Source of the DNA: Orbilia blumenaviensis
Lineage: Eukaryota > Ascomycota > Orbiliomycetes > Orbiliales > Orbiliaceae
DNA: 64,000 bases
Direction of reading: 5' to 3'
Assembly: GCA_036872755.1 (NCBI GenBank)
Contig: JAVHNS010000001.1
Location: forward strand, 1,674,001 to 1,738,000
Part shown: positions 33,807 through 45,393 of the stretch, piece by piece
How the letters are laid out: each line of letters begins with the position of its first letter
How positions within the stretch are numbered: position 1 is the stretch's first letter
The notes under the pieces: model-generated
Told to the model about the DNA's origin: nothing
Seen by the model: only the letters and a program-made list of their open reading frames with translations
The model's database searches: none
Translations under genes and position numbers: made by a program

Positions 33807-34218
33807 TGTGAAGGCTTGATGTTTCGAACGTTGGGTGTCAAGGAGGGTGTTTGTGGTGAAGATTTGGTGATTGAGGGGAGCTAACAGAGGAAGAGGCTAA
33901 AATGTCACAGCTCCAACCAGTTAGCCATGAGAGCTTACAAGATATTCCGACAGAACAGGGCAAGGGCACTCAAATAGTGGGGGCTTGATTACCTTTCTGA
34001 CTGAGGGGTGGGTATTGATTGAAGCTGGTGGTGAAAGTGATGATGGGAAGGAAGAATGGAAGGAGGAGAAGAAGGTGAAGGAGAAGAAACAGCTGGAGAG
34101 TTTTTTTTAGGTGAGGTCCAAAGTGGCCTAGCAACGTATGTAGAAGCTAACTTTCGGTGGGCGGCGTGCACTCAATCACTAACCCAGCACGTTCTGACTT
34201 CTGTTCTGTCTAACTTTG

Positions 34219-34252
<34 letters not shown>

Positions 34253-34766
34253 TCTTTGTACCAGCTAGCATTAGTCGGTCGCCAGCAAATCAGAACCCCG
34301 CAGCTCTGCAGGGGCCCTGTCTGAAGTGGCGGGCCAATTGGGTGTTATCTAGCGCCACTGTTCCACGCGTTTCAGACAACCCCGCAACCCGTGCCTCGAT
34401 AACGCGTTCGAGTTTGTCGAAAACTCGATTGCACACGAGAACGTAAGTGATGGCCGCCGATAGCACCTGCTGTATATGTTAGTATACATAAGTACCCAAG
34501 AGAGATTGGTTTCCAATTTCAATTCAGTATACCGATATCAAACCCACCCGCCATATATATATATGCATGCAACTAGCTGTGGGGAAATGCCAGCACTACA
34601 GTATATTGTATTAACGGTATGTCTAGATCTCTTCGTCCCCTAGATATCAATAGCCCCTATGGCCAGTACATAACAGAAGGAAGGTGAAAAACGGTTCCCT
34701 TCTTTAGCGTTCATAGAATATATGCAAATTGCTACAACATACCGGCCTTTTAAATTTCTAGTATAC

Positions 34767-34789
34767 ATATATATATATATATATATATA
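34767..34789. repeat. (AT)n microsatellite
   Basis: Uninterrupted alternating A/T run within the AT-rich island. Confidence 0.9.
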
Positions 34790-36299
34790 CCCCTCTTATA
34801 AAAGCGGCGAAAGGTAATATAAATTTATCTCGATAAAGTACTTAAAACCAATATGGACTCCAGGTCCTTAGTTAGCATAGATTAGCTTACGCTCAAGTCC
34901 TTTTAGTTCGTTCTGTAACCAAAGAATCGATTTGTGGAAGGGTGCCCCTCGTCCTTGTTTCCCACCTCAGTTGGATTCAACTCCAAGGTTCATGAACATC
35001 TTTAAACTGGGCTTAGCCTAGTGGTTTAGCCAGGTCCTTGACTGACATTAAGCCAAACTTATAAACATAGTTTGATTTCGAGACCTATAAGTTAACTTTT
35101 ATTTCCTATATGTTAACCATGCATGGTATCGTGATGTCTTCCGTTCGAAGGTTTTGGTGGGAAATGTTAGGTATATGCGTGTGTGAACAGCACTTTTTGA
35201 CGATAAACTCGACGGTCGGGCGTTTTACCGAGTATATGGTCTAGGTAACTCTGACGAATATACTTATTTGGGTAGTTCTACTTCTGGATACCAGCTGCTG
35301 TTCTAGATATCATAGCGGAAAGGGTGCGTTTTCTCGACCGTCTAGGCGCAAGTCAGTCTTACGTAATTACATTAGGCTTGACATCTTAAAAGGAATTTTA
35401 ATACGTCTTCGAGGCACAATAGAGTCTTGAAAAATGCACCAAATTCCCTACGGTATAGATGGCGAATTTGTAGGCTGCAGCCTACGCAATTGCGTTCGAT
35501 GATATATATCGCCTGCAATATTGCAATACAAGACGATTCTAGTACGTGCATTTCTCCTTTGAGGTTTAAACGTTTATCGTTACAGGTCCTTATAATTTTT
35601 GTTGTCACTGATCACTATCCACCTAAGTAATTAGTCCCTGGTGCTTGTAGTTATTGGATAACTCCCGCGCCGTTCAAGGCTAAACTACTTCGGTACTAAA
35701 CTAACTTACTTATGGCTTAGCATACCAGACCTGATATATTAAGCCTTTCCAACAAGCAACACGGGGCGCAATTAAACAAGCATTGAGAACTGATAAAGGA
35801 TTTGGTAGAGTTCAGAAATAAAATGTTTGATCTGTAGGTTGTAAAGTTGATGATGCTCAGGGAAATAGTAGATGTGGGGTAGAAATAATACAAAGGATAG
35901 GATAAGTGTATCGAGCTCGCGAAATACCCATTAATAAGCAATGGAAGACAAACATTGAAATAATGAACCATCCAGCTTCATTCTTCCCTTCTAGCCTCGT
36001 CTTGATCAAGTCACGGTAAGGACTAAAGGCTATGTTGTCATAGCTGGGGCTAGACAGCGCAAGACTTCCATCGGAGTTCTCGATCGATATTTTGTGTGTT
36101 TGCATTGGCTGAATGGGCTAACATTTCTAGACTAGTTTGATAGGGCTGTGGGTCCTGTTACATACTCTAGATCGTATATTATTAATGTACCTACTCATGG
36201 TAAGAGTGGAAGTTAGTGATTAGCATTAATGCGCAAGCATTTTGAGGTAATTGTTATTTATAAATTTAATTCCCATACCAACTTAGTTCCGCTAATTGT

Positions 36300-36662
36300 T
36301 TGAGGCCCGGTTCCTTATTGGTTGTTATTCCCTCCCGCCGCGGATCTCAACGCCGTTGCATTGAATGGAGGGCCGAGCAATGCTATTTTGAATTTCGCTG
36401 TTGGGTTTGCCGAAACGATTTAGCAGACTCTTTTTTTTTGGAACTCGTTAGGATACTGTCGCCCAAGGTCATACTGAACAACTGATTCGCTGATGATCAC
36501 ATCTCCAAGGAAAATTGCATTGCCATCAAGATCTTTGGGAACACCTATGCATATTCCAATAATGGGGGCGAGCCGCACCTTGTTATAACTAGTGGCAATA
36601 CTGGCCGCCGCCGCCGCATTGACTTTCCCCATTCCAGGGAGAAGCACTAGAACAACAGCCAA
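36300..36662 (-). pseudogene. Relic of an NLR-type nucleoside phosphorylase (PNP_UDP) domain
   Basis: Minus-strand reading at 36420-36662 gives VLVLLPGMGKVNAAAAASIA, then PIIGICIGVPKDLDGN, then IFLGDVIISESVVQYDLGRQYPN. This is the order and spacing of the PNP/UDP phosphorylase-like domain found at the N-terminus of many fungal NLR (STAND) proteins. At 36429-36437 a run of nine A (minus strand) is followed by a stop. Shifting one frame at this run continues the family pattern (RFGKPNSEIQNSIARPSIQ), so an indel in the homopolymer probably broke the frame. Another stop follows, and neither the domain's N-terminal strands nor any NACHT/NB-ARC or repeat region is present. Intact members are many hundreds of residues long. 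The family call is from motif recognition by eye. Confidence 0.65.
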
Positions 36663-36714
36663 AATGTATCAAAGCAATATATAATGCGAACTGTGCAAAA
36701 TACCTAAGTAGATA

Positions 36715-37056
36715 GATTACAACTTAAGCGAGGCACAAGTGTGTTAATTTTTCACAATTATGCTCGGCTGCCACCAACCTGCCCGCCTATCAGAAGCTGA
36801 AGAAAATCCAAACAGCCGGACAGCCAGACAGCCAGACAATTAGATAGTTAGACAGCTAGACAGCTAAGCGGCGAAAGGTTCAGGCTACTTCTTTTCTACT
36901 AATAAATATAACTGTAGTTAATAGTGTGCGCTATCTGGTTGCCTGACTGTCTGGCCCTTCTCCAGCCTCTGACTAGGCGGGCAGGTTGGTGGCAGGCTAA
37001 TAGCCGAGCATAATTGTGAAAAATTAACACACTTGTGCCTCGCTTAAGTTGTAATC
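36715..37056. mobile_element. MITE-like inverted-repeat element, 342 bp
   Basis: The left end (36715-36787) and right end (36976-37056) are reverse complements: the first 59 bases from GATTACAACTTAAGCG inward are identical. The right arm then has 8 extra bases, after which identity resumes through GCCACCAACCTGCCCGCC. Weaker similarity continues inward, with mostly transition differences. The middle holds imperfect 8-bp repeats of the CAGACAGC type (about 36814-36868). No transposase is encoded. If the ends are taken as CAACTTAAG, both sides are flanked by TA, which would fit Tc1/mariner-type insertion; the duplication is too short to be sure. It lies 53 bp upstream of the NLR-type relic. Confidence 0.8.
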
Positions 37057-40000
37057 CCGCATGGAGTTTTGGCTGGTTTCTCAAGACAGTTTATAGGAAA
37101 AAGGGAACTTAAAACAATATAAATAACGATTCGAAAAAGAAAAAGACATCTTACTTTCTTATAAAAATGTTATAATATTCGAAAGCAGTCCTATAAAAGT
37201 ACCAGTACCCAAAACCCCTACGGTATATATCGTACTGACACATTTTGGTCACCATATACTAACATTGATACATATAAAACGCAGAAGTGTTCGCACACGT
37301 ACGATATGCCAATATTCTCTAAATGGTCACGAGACTATCACCCGCACTTAGTTACTTACCTTCTCGACTTAACTATTTAGCTAGTGCAAGGGTCTAATTA
37401 ATCTCCTGCGTTGGGGTAGCAACGCAGGATCTAGGTGGCTCTGCAGCTCGGCGTAGGATTCAGATTCATATTAAGGGTGCTCAATCCTTCTTCTGGTCCC
37501 CTCACCGAGTTGAGAACCGAAGTATCTAATAAGCTTATATAAGAAGACCGACTGTAGAGGATTCATATATATCACGCATCATCGGCCTTCGATTCTCGGT
37601 TCCCCTGCCGTAAGCAATGCGTGCAAAGCTGCAACAAACTAAATATCAGACTCGGGTTTCTATAGATCTATGGCCGAGTCCCAAGGCCACCAATGGCTTG
37701 TTACTTAATTATATTAATACTTGGTGTATTCCGCCCAACTTGGGCTAGCCTAGGGCATCAATCTTATCTAGCTCTACCTACTTGACTAGCGTGACAGCTA
37801 GCCCGCTAGTTTACAACTTTTATTTCCTGTATGTACGGTTCGCCGAACACGTTTTATTCGCTTTGCGGTCATGCATTCGTACTGAAGCAACAATGCACAC
37901 GTAATTTAACCAAAATATAAGAGCACGCGCGCGATGGGTTCACACAAATTTGTGCTGACACACCGAATAACATGCAACATATCATATCAGAAAGGAGCTA
38001 AGGCTGGGGCTAGCGACCTCGGAGACTTACTGAGTGTCGTCATGTGCATCCTTTTCGTTTTTGAGATCATGCATCGGACTGATTGATGAATATATGAAAA
38101 CCTGGTCAACAGGTGGCCAACAGCATCTGGGACCGAGACTAATGGAAACCTACCTTGGAACTAACTCGGGCTATAATAACGTATCGAAACCCAGCAAGCT
38201 TCTAAGATCACAGCACAACTTTTTCACACTTAGGCCTCTGCTAGTACGAGCTATCACGGTCTAATAGTCATCATATCCAGTTTTTCAAATTATCAACCCT
38301 CCTAAGATATTGAAGTGTATTTCGGAACCTGTAAACCCCCAATATAAATCTATGAGGGTATATACAGACTACATCCATTCCTAGCTCCATGTGCATATTT
38401 AAAGATTACTTAGTTCATATTCCTAAATGTAGCTACCGTTTAGATGTGAATCATATTCGGCATGAGTATCCAAGCTAAATCATATACGTGTGGTTACTTC
38501 CCCTTCAGGCTTTTATATTATTGGACAAAGTACTGCCGCTGTTATCTATGAGTGAAAGTCAAAATCAGTTTATACTTTAAATATCGAAAGAAGCGTCCTA
38601 TGGTTATTAAATTTTAAAAGCCTACATCTAGAACTTGCCTAGATAACCCTAGCCTATAGGGAATGCTAGTCAGGTTTTGACTGCTGCTTCCTAAGGTCGT
38701 TGTTCTACGGATTCTTATGGCTTACAAACATGTTAAAAAATACTACTTGCCTAGCTATAGTTTTAGTTTTCTCTTGAAGCTCACAGCATCTCGATAGTTC
38801 AGCAGAGTTATGAATACCCTAGCCCGACTCAAATCAAGGTAGGATTTTCACGATTCCACCAAATTTACCTAATCTAGGCACACACTACCTAGGCGATAGG
38901 GGAACTCAACCTGGCCGCCTCCAACATATCCGGCTAGTAAACAATGAGCCAATTAGATTTTGGAGAGCCCATCTTTCCAAAAATATATGGATAGTCCAGT
39001 TACGAGCTTTACTCCTTGGAGTCTGGAAACCTAGCGAAATACTATTGCTGGAGATACGGAGATAGTATCGAACGATGTGGGGATTTTCGGAGCAAGCGTG
39101 TGTTGCTTCTAGTAAATAGATGTTTACAAATTAATCTCGTCCATTGCCGGTGGATACCTGTAATGGGGGTTCTGTAGAGCGTCAGAAAACATTATATCCT
39201 TTGCGCTCAACCTACACTGGTCATGACATCACTGCCATGTAGACCCACGAGGATCTTTTATAAGCGACCCAAATCTCCCAGATAAAATGCTGGCTGTTGT
39301 CCTAAATGAAGGATTTCCACCACACTCTCAATTTCTTTTTGAGATTAATTAAAGTCCCAATCTCATGGCCATATTCTGATGCCCTTACTGAGACTTTCGC
39401 GCTTCGCTTCGCTCACAAGCGAGAGGCATGTTGTCGGAAACGAACGTCAATATCCTATGAAACGAAGCTAAGTATCATGATAAATATAGGCGTGTGATTC
39501 GTCGGGATACAGCGTCGTACCGCTTCCGTGGGTTACTCGAAAAGCATGGGAAAACGGCCTCGCCGCTACAACGCCCTAAAAAAAAAAAAAGCACCTCGGG
39601 CGTTATAACGTTAGAGACTCAACCGCTCAGCTTGCGTCAAAGAGCAGCTGAAGGCCGTTTGCAAGGAAGTCCTAGTGTTTCTGTTTCTGAATAACTTTGA
39701 GGAGCTGGAGGACCGTGTGGTTGAAGTGATTCGCTATGAAAATCTGTGTTGAAGACTAAAAATGCAACGGATCGAATGAGCCGCCAGGATAATTACATTG
39801 GGGGCAAACTTTTGGGAAAGGATATGTGGTCATTTATGCATATGCTGGTATCATATCTCTCCCCTTTAATACTCCCTTCATAGATAGGTAGATAACGGAT
39901 TCATACGGGCGGAAATAGCTGTTTCGTTGAAAAGAATCGGGCAATCCCACCGTCCTCTCCTGCGATATCTGTCGCATATCTGTGCGACATGAACATAGTT

Positions 40001-40924
40001 GAAATAAGCCAAAAGAATCCCAACCGAAACCGAAGCTAAGATGCCCCCAACTTTGCGGGGTGTGACAAGGTTCGAAGGTAGGGGTTTTCCCAGCCTAAGG
40101 ATAGCTAGTTTGGATCCTTTTGCCGGACCTTGCATGCACGGCCTAACGAATATGCAATGGGGTTTCCAACGTCGTGGTGGGTCTTCCCGGTTAGACAAGG
40201 TGACTGGCCTGAGACCTTCCAACATCCCCCATACAAATGGCCTCGTAATTATGACGACACAATATAAAATTCCTTCATTTCTAATTGCCGCATTGGCCAT
40301 CTAGCAAAACAAAAAAACTGAAAATAATATAAAAAAAAACTATTCCGTCTACTGACCGCCTCCCCGGCTATAGTCCTTCGTCATTAATATTATTAATACG
40401 GGCTGGGGTGACACGGCGGGTGTCCGACGCCCCGCCAGAGGTATGCGTAAAAAAGAAAGCCAAAAAAGGCCTCGAACCAATCAAGCAGAAACTCTGATCA
40501 GATCGGAATTTCCAGCCTTTTTTTTGACAGGAAAAAAAAGTGGAGCAATAAGCTAGTGAGAGAACAAAACGATTCATAATTTGCTCGGGGTTACGCCAAT
40601 CCTTCTGCAGCCATCACTGGCGGGATCGATCTAGTTCGCGATTGGTCGTTTATTGCTTTCGGGGTGTCACAGATGCGCACAGTGCAAAATAGTAAAGGCT
40701 CATGTTGTAAGGATAGTGTAATAGATGGCAAGAATTCTTTTTGTGGAGCTATCACGCTAGAGGATGTTGCTCGTTTCGGAGCTTCTAAGGCCCGTCGTAA
40801 TTACGTATTTGATTATGCCTTTATATGTTATTTACATTTAAGCTGAGAATTCTTCATGCACACATTCTCCCTTTCTTTACTCTTCTTCTCATCCTACATT
40901 TACAATCTATAGGAGTTGGGAATT

Positions 40925-41005
40925 TCGATCGTAGATACCCATAATAAACACCTTCAACTAACTGCTGAAGGATAGTCCTCGAAGGCTTCATCTGCTGAAG
41001 GATAG
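40925..41005 (+). promoter_or_regulatory. Rhodopsin upstream: GATCGA motif and 14-bp direct repeat
   Basis: A GATCGA hexamer (on the minus strand, 40925-40930) lies about 106 bp before the rhodopsin ATG. The 14-mer CTGCTGAAGGATAG occurs twice, at 40962-40975 and 40992-41005, 30 bp apart. The hexamer matches the core bound by the White Collar light regulator in Neurospora; the repeat has no assigned factor. Both are close enough to act in the promoter or 5' leader. Confidence 0.4.
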
Positions 41006-41035
41006 CAGTATCACTAACGTCTAAAAGAGAAAAAA

Positions 41036-42115
41036 ATGGGTGATTATTATTATCAACCCGGGGACAAGCTCCCTGGCCCAACCCCTACATCCACAGCACC
41101 AACCATCCCTCTCCCAACAGTCTCTGTTACACCTCCAGAATTCGAGCACATCACAGACTTCGGTCATAGGACACTATGGGTTCTATTCGTTCTCATGTTG
41201 CTTTCCACGCTCGCGTTTATCGGATTAGCCTGGAGAGTTGCAATCCCTAAACGCCTCTTCTTCCAGATTACCGCTTACGTCACTCTCATTTCAACATTCA
41301 CTTACTACGCCATGGCTACCGGTGGTGGCTGGAACTACCACCATGTCTGGGTTACCCACGAGCACAAGCATGATATCCCAGATACTCATAAAGTTGTCTT
41401 GAGACAAATCTTTTGGGCCAGGTTTATCGATTGGGCTTTGACTACTCCATTGATTCTCTTCAATCTTGGTGCTTTGGCTGGATTGAGTGGAAGTAATCTT
41501 TTGAATACCCTTGTTGCCGCCAGTAAGTTATCATTTATCCTGTTGAACAAATATATTATATTTATTAACGTAATGGTTTTATCAGCTGCTATGAATTTCA
41601 CTGGTCTATTCAGCATTTACTCTCATGGCAGAAGGACCAAGTGGGGTTGGTATGCTATGGCCTGGATTGCATTCCTCACCGTCGGTTGGCATCTTATTAT
41701 CAATGCAAGGGTCACAGCTCAACGTCGTGGCGCACAACTACTTTACAACCCAATCGCCCTCTACACTGTCGTTGTTTGGATTGGATACCTAGTGTAAGTC
41801 TTTCTCAATCCTTCCTTAGCAACTTTTCTTTTCTTCTGTTATTCTTTTCACCTTTACGAATTAAAATGCTGACTAATATTTCTACGAAAAAGTATCTGGG
41901 GAGTCTCGGACATTTCTCGTGGAATCAGTCCAAATGAGACGGTAATTGCCTTTGCGGTTCTGGATATCCTTGCCAAGCCTGCCTTGGGATTCTGGTTGGT
42001 TCTCGGACATGACAAGTCGAGCCACACTCAGGTTAATGTAGACGGTGTTTGGTCTGAGGGGTTTGGACACCGTGAGGGATTGTTGAGAGTCGGCGAGCGT
42101 GACGGAGACGCTTAA
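41036..42115 (+). CDS. Fungal microbial (type I) rhodopsin
   Basis: Seven-helix retinal protein of the NOP-1/CarO family, probably in the plasma or an internal membrane. Exons 41036-41522, 41586-41793, 41893-42115; in phase, 305 aa. Helix C reads WARFIDWALTTPLILFNL: Arg129 and Asp132 match bacteriorhodopsin Arg82 and Asp85 (counter-ion and proton acceptor), while Asn143 occupies the position of Asp96 (proton donor). Helix G reads VLDILAKPALGFW, with Asp256 and the Schiff-base Lys260, so retinal binding is expected; opsin-related proteins that lack this lysine are excluded. Without a carboxylate donor the photocycle should be slow if proton transfer occurs, which hints at a sensory role. The third acceptor (AAAAAG|T) lacks a strong pyrimidine tract but is the one that preserves VIWGVSDISRG. 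Confidence 0.93.
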
Positions 42116-42567
42116 ACGAAAAAACAAATAATACCAGTTAGCTAGTATGGAAAGGAGAGTTAAGCTAATGGAAAGGGAAGAGGGGAGGATATTATGATAG
42201 TATGGGCGGATATTTTTCTCTTTCTTTCTCTGTTGTTCGTAATTCATGGGTTGGCTTTTATTTCTTCTCCTTTTTTTTTTCTCTCTCTTAAAGTGGGAAA
42301 ACAGCAGATTGATAGTATTTTGATATGGGACGCGCCAATCGATTAAGAAACATAGCATGGGAATGGAATTTTACCTTTTTATCATTGTCATCGTTATCAA
42401 TGTTTTCCTCAAATATCACTGACCAACCTTGTTTAACATAAATACCGAATGTTGTGATAAATGGAAAGAAAGAAAGCGCGTTGTGGAGTGTGGTATTGTG
42501 GGTCGTCCTCAAAAATACGCAGCGGAGGCCCTTCACCGCCATAGATTTCATCACCACAGCCAGAATA
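42116..42567. other. Intergenic region
   Basis: 3' UTR of the rhodopsin gene and promoter of the SPT10-like gene, both on the plus strand. Pyrimidine-rich tract near 42259-42292. No coding signal. Confidence 0.45.
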
Positions 42568-44737
42568 ATGAACAGCTCTGGTGAGTGCGCTAAACCCAGT
42601 GTCCCTTTCGCCCCGGGAAAAAAAGCCAACCTCCAAAATCAAATAACCCCGTCTCGTGCTCTTTTAACTAACCAATGATACCGCCCGGATTCCAGCTGTC
42701 TCCGACGATGCCATCGGCGTCATTGCAGGCGTTCTCGCTGCTGCTCCATCCTCCTCTTCCGAGTCCGAACCCCTCGCTCGAAAACGAAAATGGACGCCAG
42801 GGTTGACGAATGCCACCCAGCCGGTTATCAAACATGCTTTCTTCAAAGATCGTGAGTTTTTCTTTTTCTTCCCTCTCTTTGTCTCCAACATCACAGGGTA
42901 CTTCGAATCTCGAGAAGAAATCTATCATTCAACTGACGCCGTATTTATAAAATCCACCTTTAACAGGCGTAACACCAATTACAATATTCCCAATCCAACC
43001 AGGCTACCGCCTTCCCGAACCTCTACTCCTCAAACTCTGCACCGAATTCAACCATGAAATCGAACGAGGAACCACCTTTCCATTCACGGAGCCGATGTCG
43101 CTTCCTCAGTTCCAATCGTATTGGTTCTCGAACTATGCCGCCATAATGATGAGGGGACGGGAGGAATCCCTGTTCTCAGATACAAGGGACTGGGAGAACG
43201 ACTGTCTGGGCACCTTTCTTGTATTTCCTCGATATCCTGGCCGTAGTTCGCATATCTGCACCGGCCAGTTCCTGGTATGCGAGGCTTTCCGCGGGAGGGG
43301 AGCTGGGAAGGCGCTGGTTGCCGCATTTCTAGATTATGCAACGAAATTGGTACGGGTTCTCTTCCTGTTTTTGAGGAATAGAGGACATATTACTGGAATT
43401 CGATGGCTGATTTCTATAAATGATAACAGACCTATTCATCCGCAATGTTCGACTTAATCTACGAAACAAACGTCCCAATCCTTCACATCCTCGAAACCCA
43501 AGGTTTCAAACGAATCGGCACCATAAAATCCGCCGGTCATCTCCTGTCCGCCTCTGAACCAGTTGACTCAATAATCCTCTCTCGCGATCTAGTGGAAGAA
43601 GAAGATTTCCAATCAAATGAAAGATTTGAAAAGATACGATACTACCTTGAAAAAGGGAAATATCCACCTTCTGCCACTCGTTCCGAGAAATCGAGGCTTA
43701 GGTCCGCCGCGACGCATTACAAACTCGTTGGTGAAAGGCTTATGCTGAAGGATAAGGAGGTCATATCTGATCCGCAGAAGCAATACGAGATTGCGAGAGA
43801 TGTGCATAAAGTTGCGCATGGAGGTATAAACAAGACAACCGCACAGATCGCAGATCGGTATCATTGGATACAAATCAAGCGGACGGTTAGCCAAGTTCTT
43901 AAAAACTGCGCGGAGTGCACACAAAACGCACGACCGCCGGTTGTCAAAGCCATCTCACAGACCGAAAAGGCTCAAGAAACAGATACCACAGAAGTATCCA
44001 GGTCTACAACATCCGGCGTGACGGGTGAACCCTCTAGTCGCGGAAACGGTGCAGACGGCGGCGAAACAGACGAAGGGGTGATGAGTATCCAACATCTCGA
44101 AGATCCAGACTCAATACTTAACCTTCCGTCTCCAATACCAACCCACCACCTCCAGCACCCATCAATCCTAATTAACCACCCTCATCGAGCCGTAAAATCA
44201 CCACCAGGACACCATCATCACCAATTGGCGCAATCTATCCGCTCTCAACATGATGCCATGTCACTATCTCAACGACAATCGGTCATAGATCCAACACTTA
44301 GCGGTGTTGTAAGCCGTACCAGCGTAGGGCTCATGGCAGCAGCAGGACTCCCCGTCGACCCAACGATGATAGTAGGCGAGGTTGTACGGCAGATGGCTAT
44401 TCAACAGCATCAGCACTCGCAGCACTCGCAGCATCCGCAGCAGCATCCACAACAACATCTTCAACACCATCACCACCCACATCATCCCGAAGATACAATG
44501 GATGATATAACCATCATAGACAACTTCGACGGTATCCAACAATTCGACGAAAATGATCTGCAATTAATCGGTAGTCCGTCAAGAAGTGATGGAGACGTAC
44601 TTAGTTTGGAGGAAGTAGAGCGACGTCAAGCGACAAACATGGCACTGATAGCTGCTGTAGTGGCCGACCAAACCAATGCAAATGCGGCGGCTGGAAGGGG
44701 TACAGAGGATGGAAATATGCTCCCGCCTTACGACTAG
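42568..44737 (+). CDS. SPT10: SPT10-like acetyltransferase with H2C2 zinc finger
   Basis: Predicted nuclear regulator of histone gene promoters. Exons 42568-42580, 42696-42851, 42967-43349, 43430-44737; in phase, 619 aa. The 13-nt first exon (MNSS + G) was chosen because the second exon's frame has an upstream stop and no ATG, and this ATG/GTGAGT pair joins in phase at CAG|CTGTCTCC. The GNAT fold spans about residues 80-235, with the acetyl-CoA loop in CEAFRGRGAGKALVAAFLDYA and ETNVPILHILETQGFKRIG near its end. The histidine-cysteine finger (VHKVAHGGINKTTAQI then LKNCAECTQNA, about 292-345) is of the retroviral-integrase type, which in yeast Spt10 binds histone upstream elements. The tail is glutamine/histidine-rich (about 505-535). 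Orthology to yeast SPT10 is inferred from the domain pair. Confidence 0.85.
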
Positions 44738-45393
44738 GAAGCTTGGGCGTTCCCACGGAATATTGATCTCACCATGGTGGCATGGGAGAGGTTGTGTTAA
44801 TATATCTATATATATAGATCTTTCTTTCTTTCTTTTTTTTTTTTTCGGACATATAAAAAACTTTCGGGTAAATGGTTATTTTTTTATGTTTTGCGTACTG
44901 TTCTCGATTTCATTTTATTAACGAAGGATAATACGGTCAAGGAATACCAATCGAGCTCTTGATTTACGAATATATACTACTAAGTACGCTTAATGTCACA
45001 AAGTGAGTGTAGCAGCTATTAGTTCCACGGCCAATTCCTAGTTTCAACCCAAGACCAAGCAGAATTGATCATATAAGGCCCCAGGGTTCCTGTATCATTG
45101 TTGGATATCTACGCGATGATGGGTATACAAACGTAGAGCAACGTATACCGAACGAAAAATGTTTGTTTTTTTTTCGCGAAAAAAGAGGAACGGAAGGAAA
45201 AAAAAAGGAATGAAATGCCTGGTATCATCAAACGGGACGAGAAAAAGGAGATATACACATTTTGATTACTCTCATGCAAGAATGCCTATGCACGGCGAGA
45301 GGGGGGGGGGGTGATTGTAATGATAAAAACCCCCCTATCCTAGTCAAAATAAAACACAAGGGAACATGAAAGGACGGAAAAAAGACAAGCCCG
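44738..45393. other. Intergenic region between convergent genes
   Basis: 3' UTRs of the SPT10-like gene (+) and the mannosidase gene (-), with T- and A-rich tracts (44821-44844, 45172-45210) and a G run at 45301-45311. No coding signal. Confidence 0.5.

Larger units (their letters stand above)
33807..41035. other. Gene-poor AT-rich island
   Basis: About 7.2 kb between the ASF1 and rhodopsin start codons. The first 500 bases are the ASF1 promoter, including TCC/TCT-rich tracts near 34221-34256. From 34.4 to 40.4 kb the sequence is AT-rich with stops in all frames. It contains an (AT)n run at 34767-34789, the NLR-type relic at 36300-36662 and the inverted-repeat element at 36715-37056. Longer open frames at 39494-39694, 39878-40300 and 40041-40304 show no recognisable domain. 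The character suggests accumulated and eroded repeat DNA. Confidence 0.55.

Noticed and set aside
39494..39694. Basic open frame that could be a transposon remnant
   Set aside because: Too short and without a motif; no repeat ends seen around it.
39878..40304. Overlapping open frames of 140 and 87 codons on opposite strands
   Set aside because: No recognisable domain, mutual overlap, and location in the AT-rich island.
18534..42115. Clock/light gene cluster including frq and the rhodopsin
   Set aside because: Five unrelated housekeeping features lie between them; co-location alone does not show a functional cluster.
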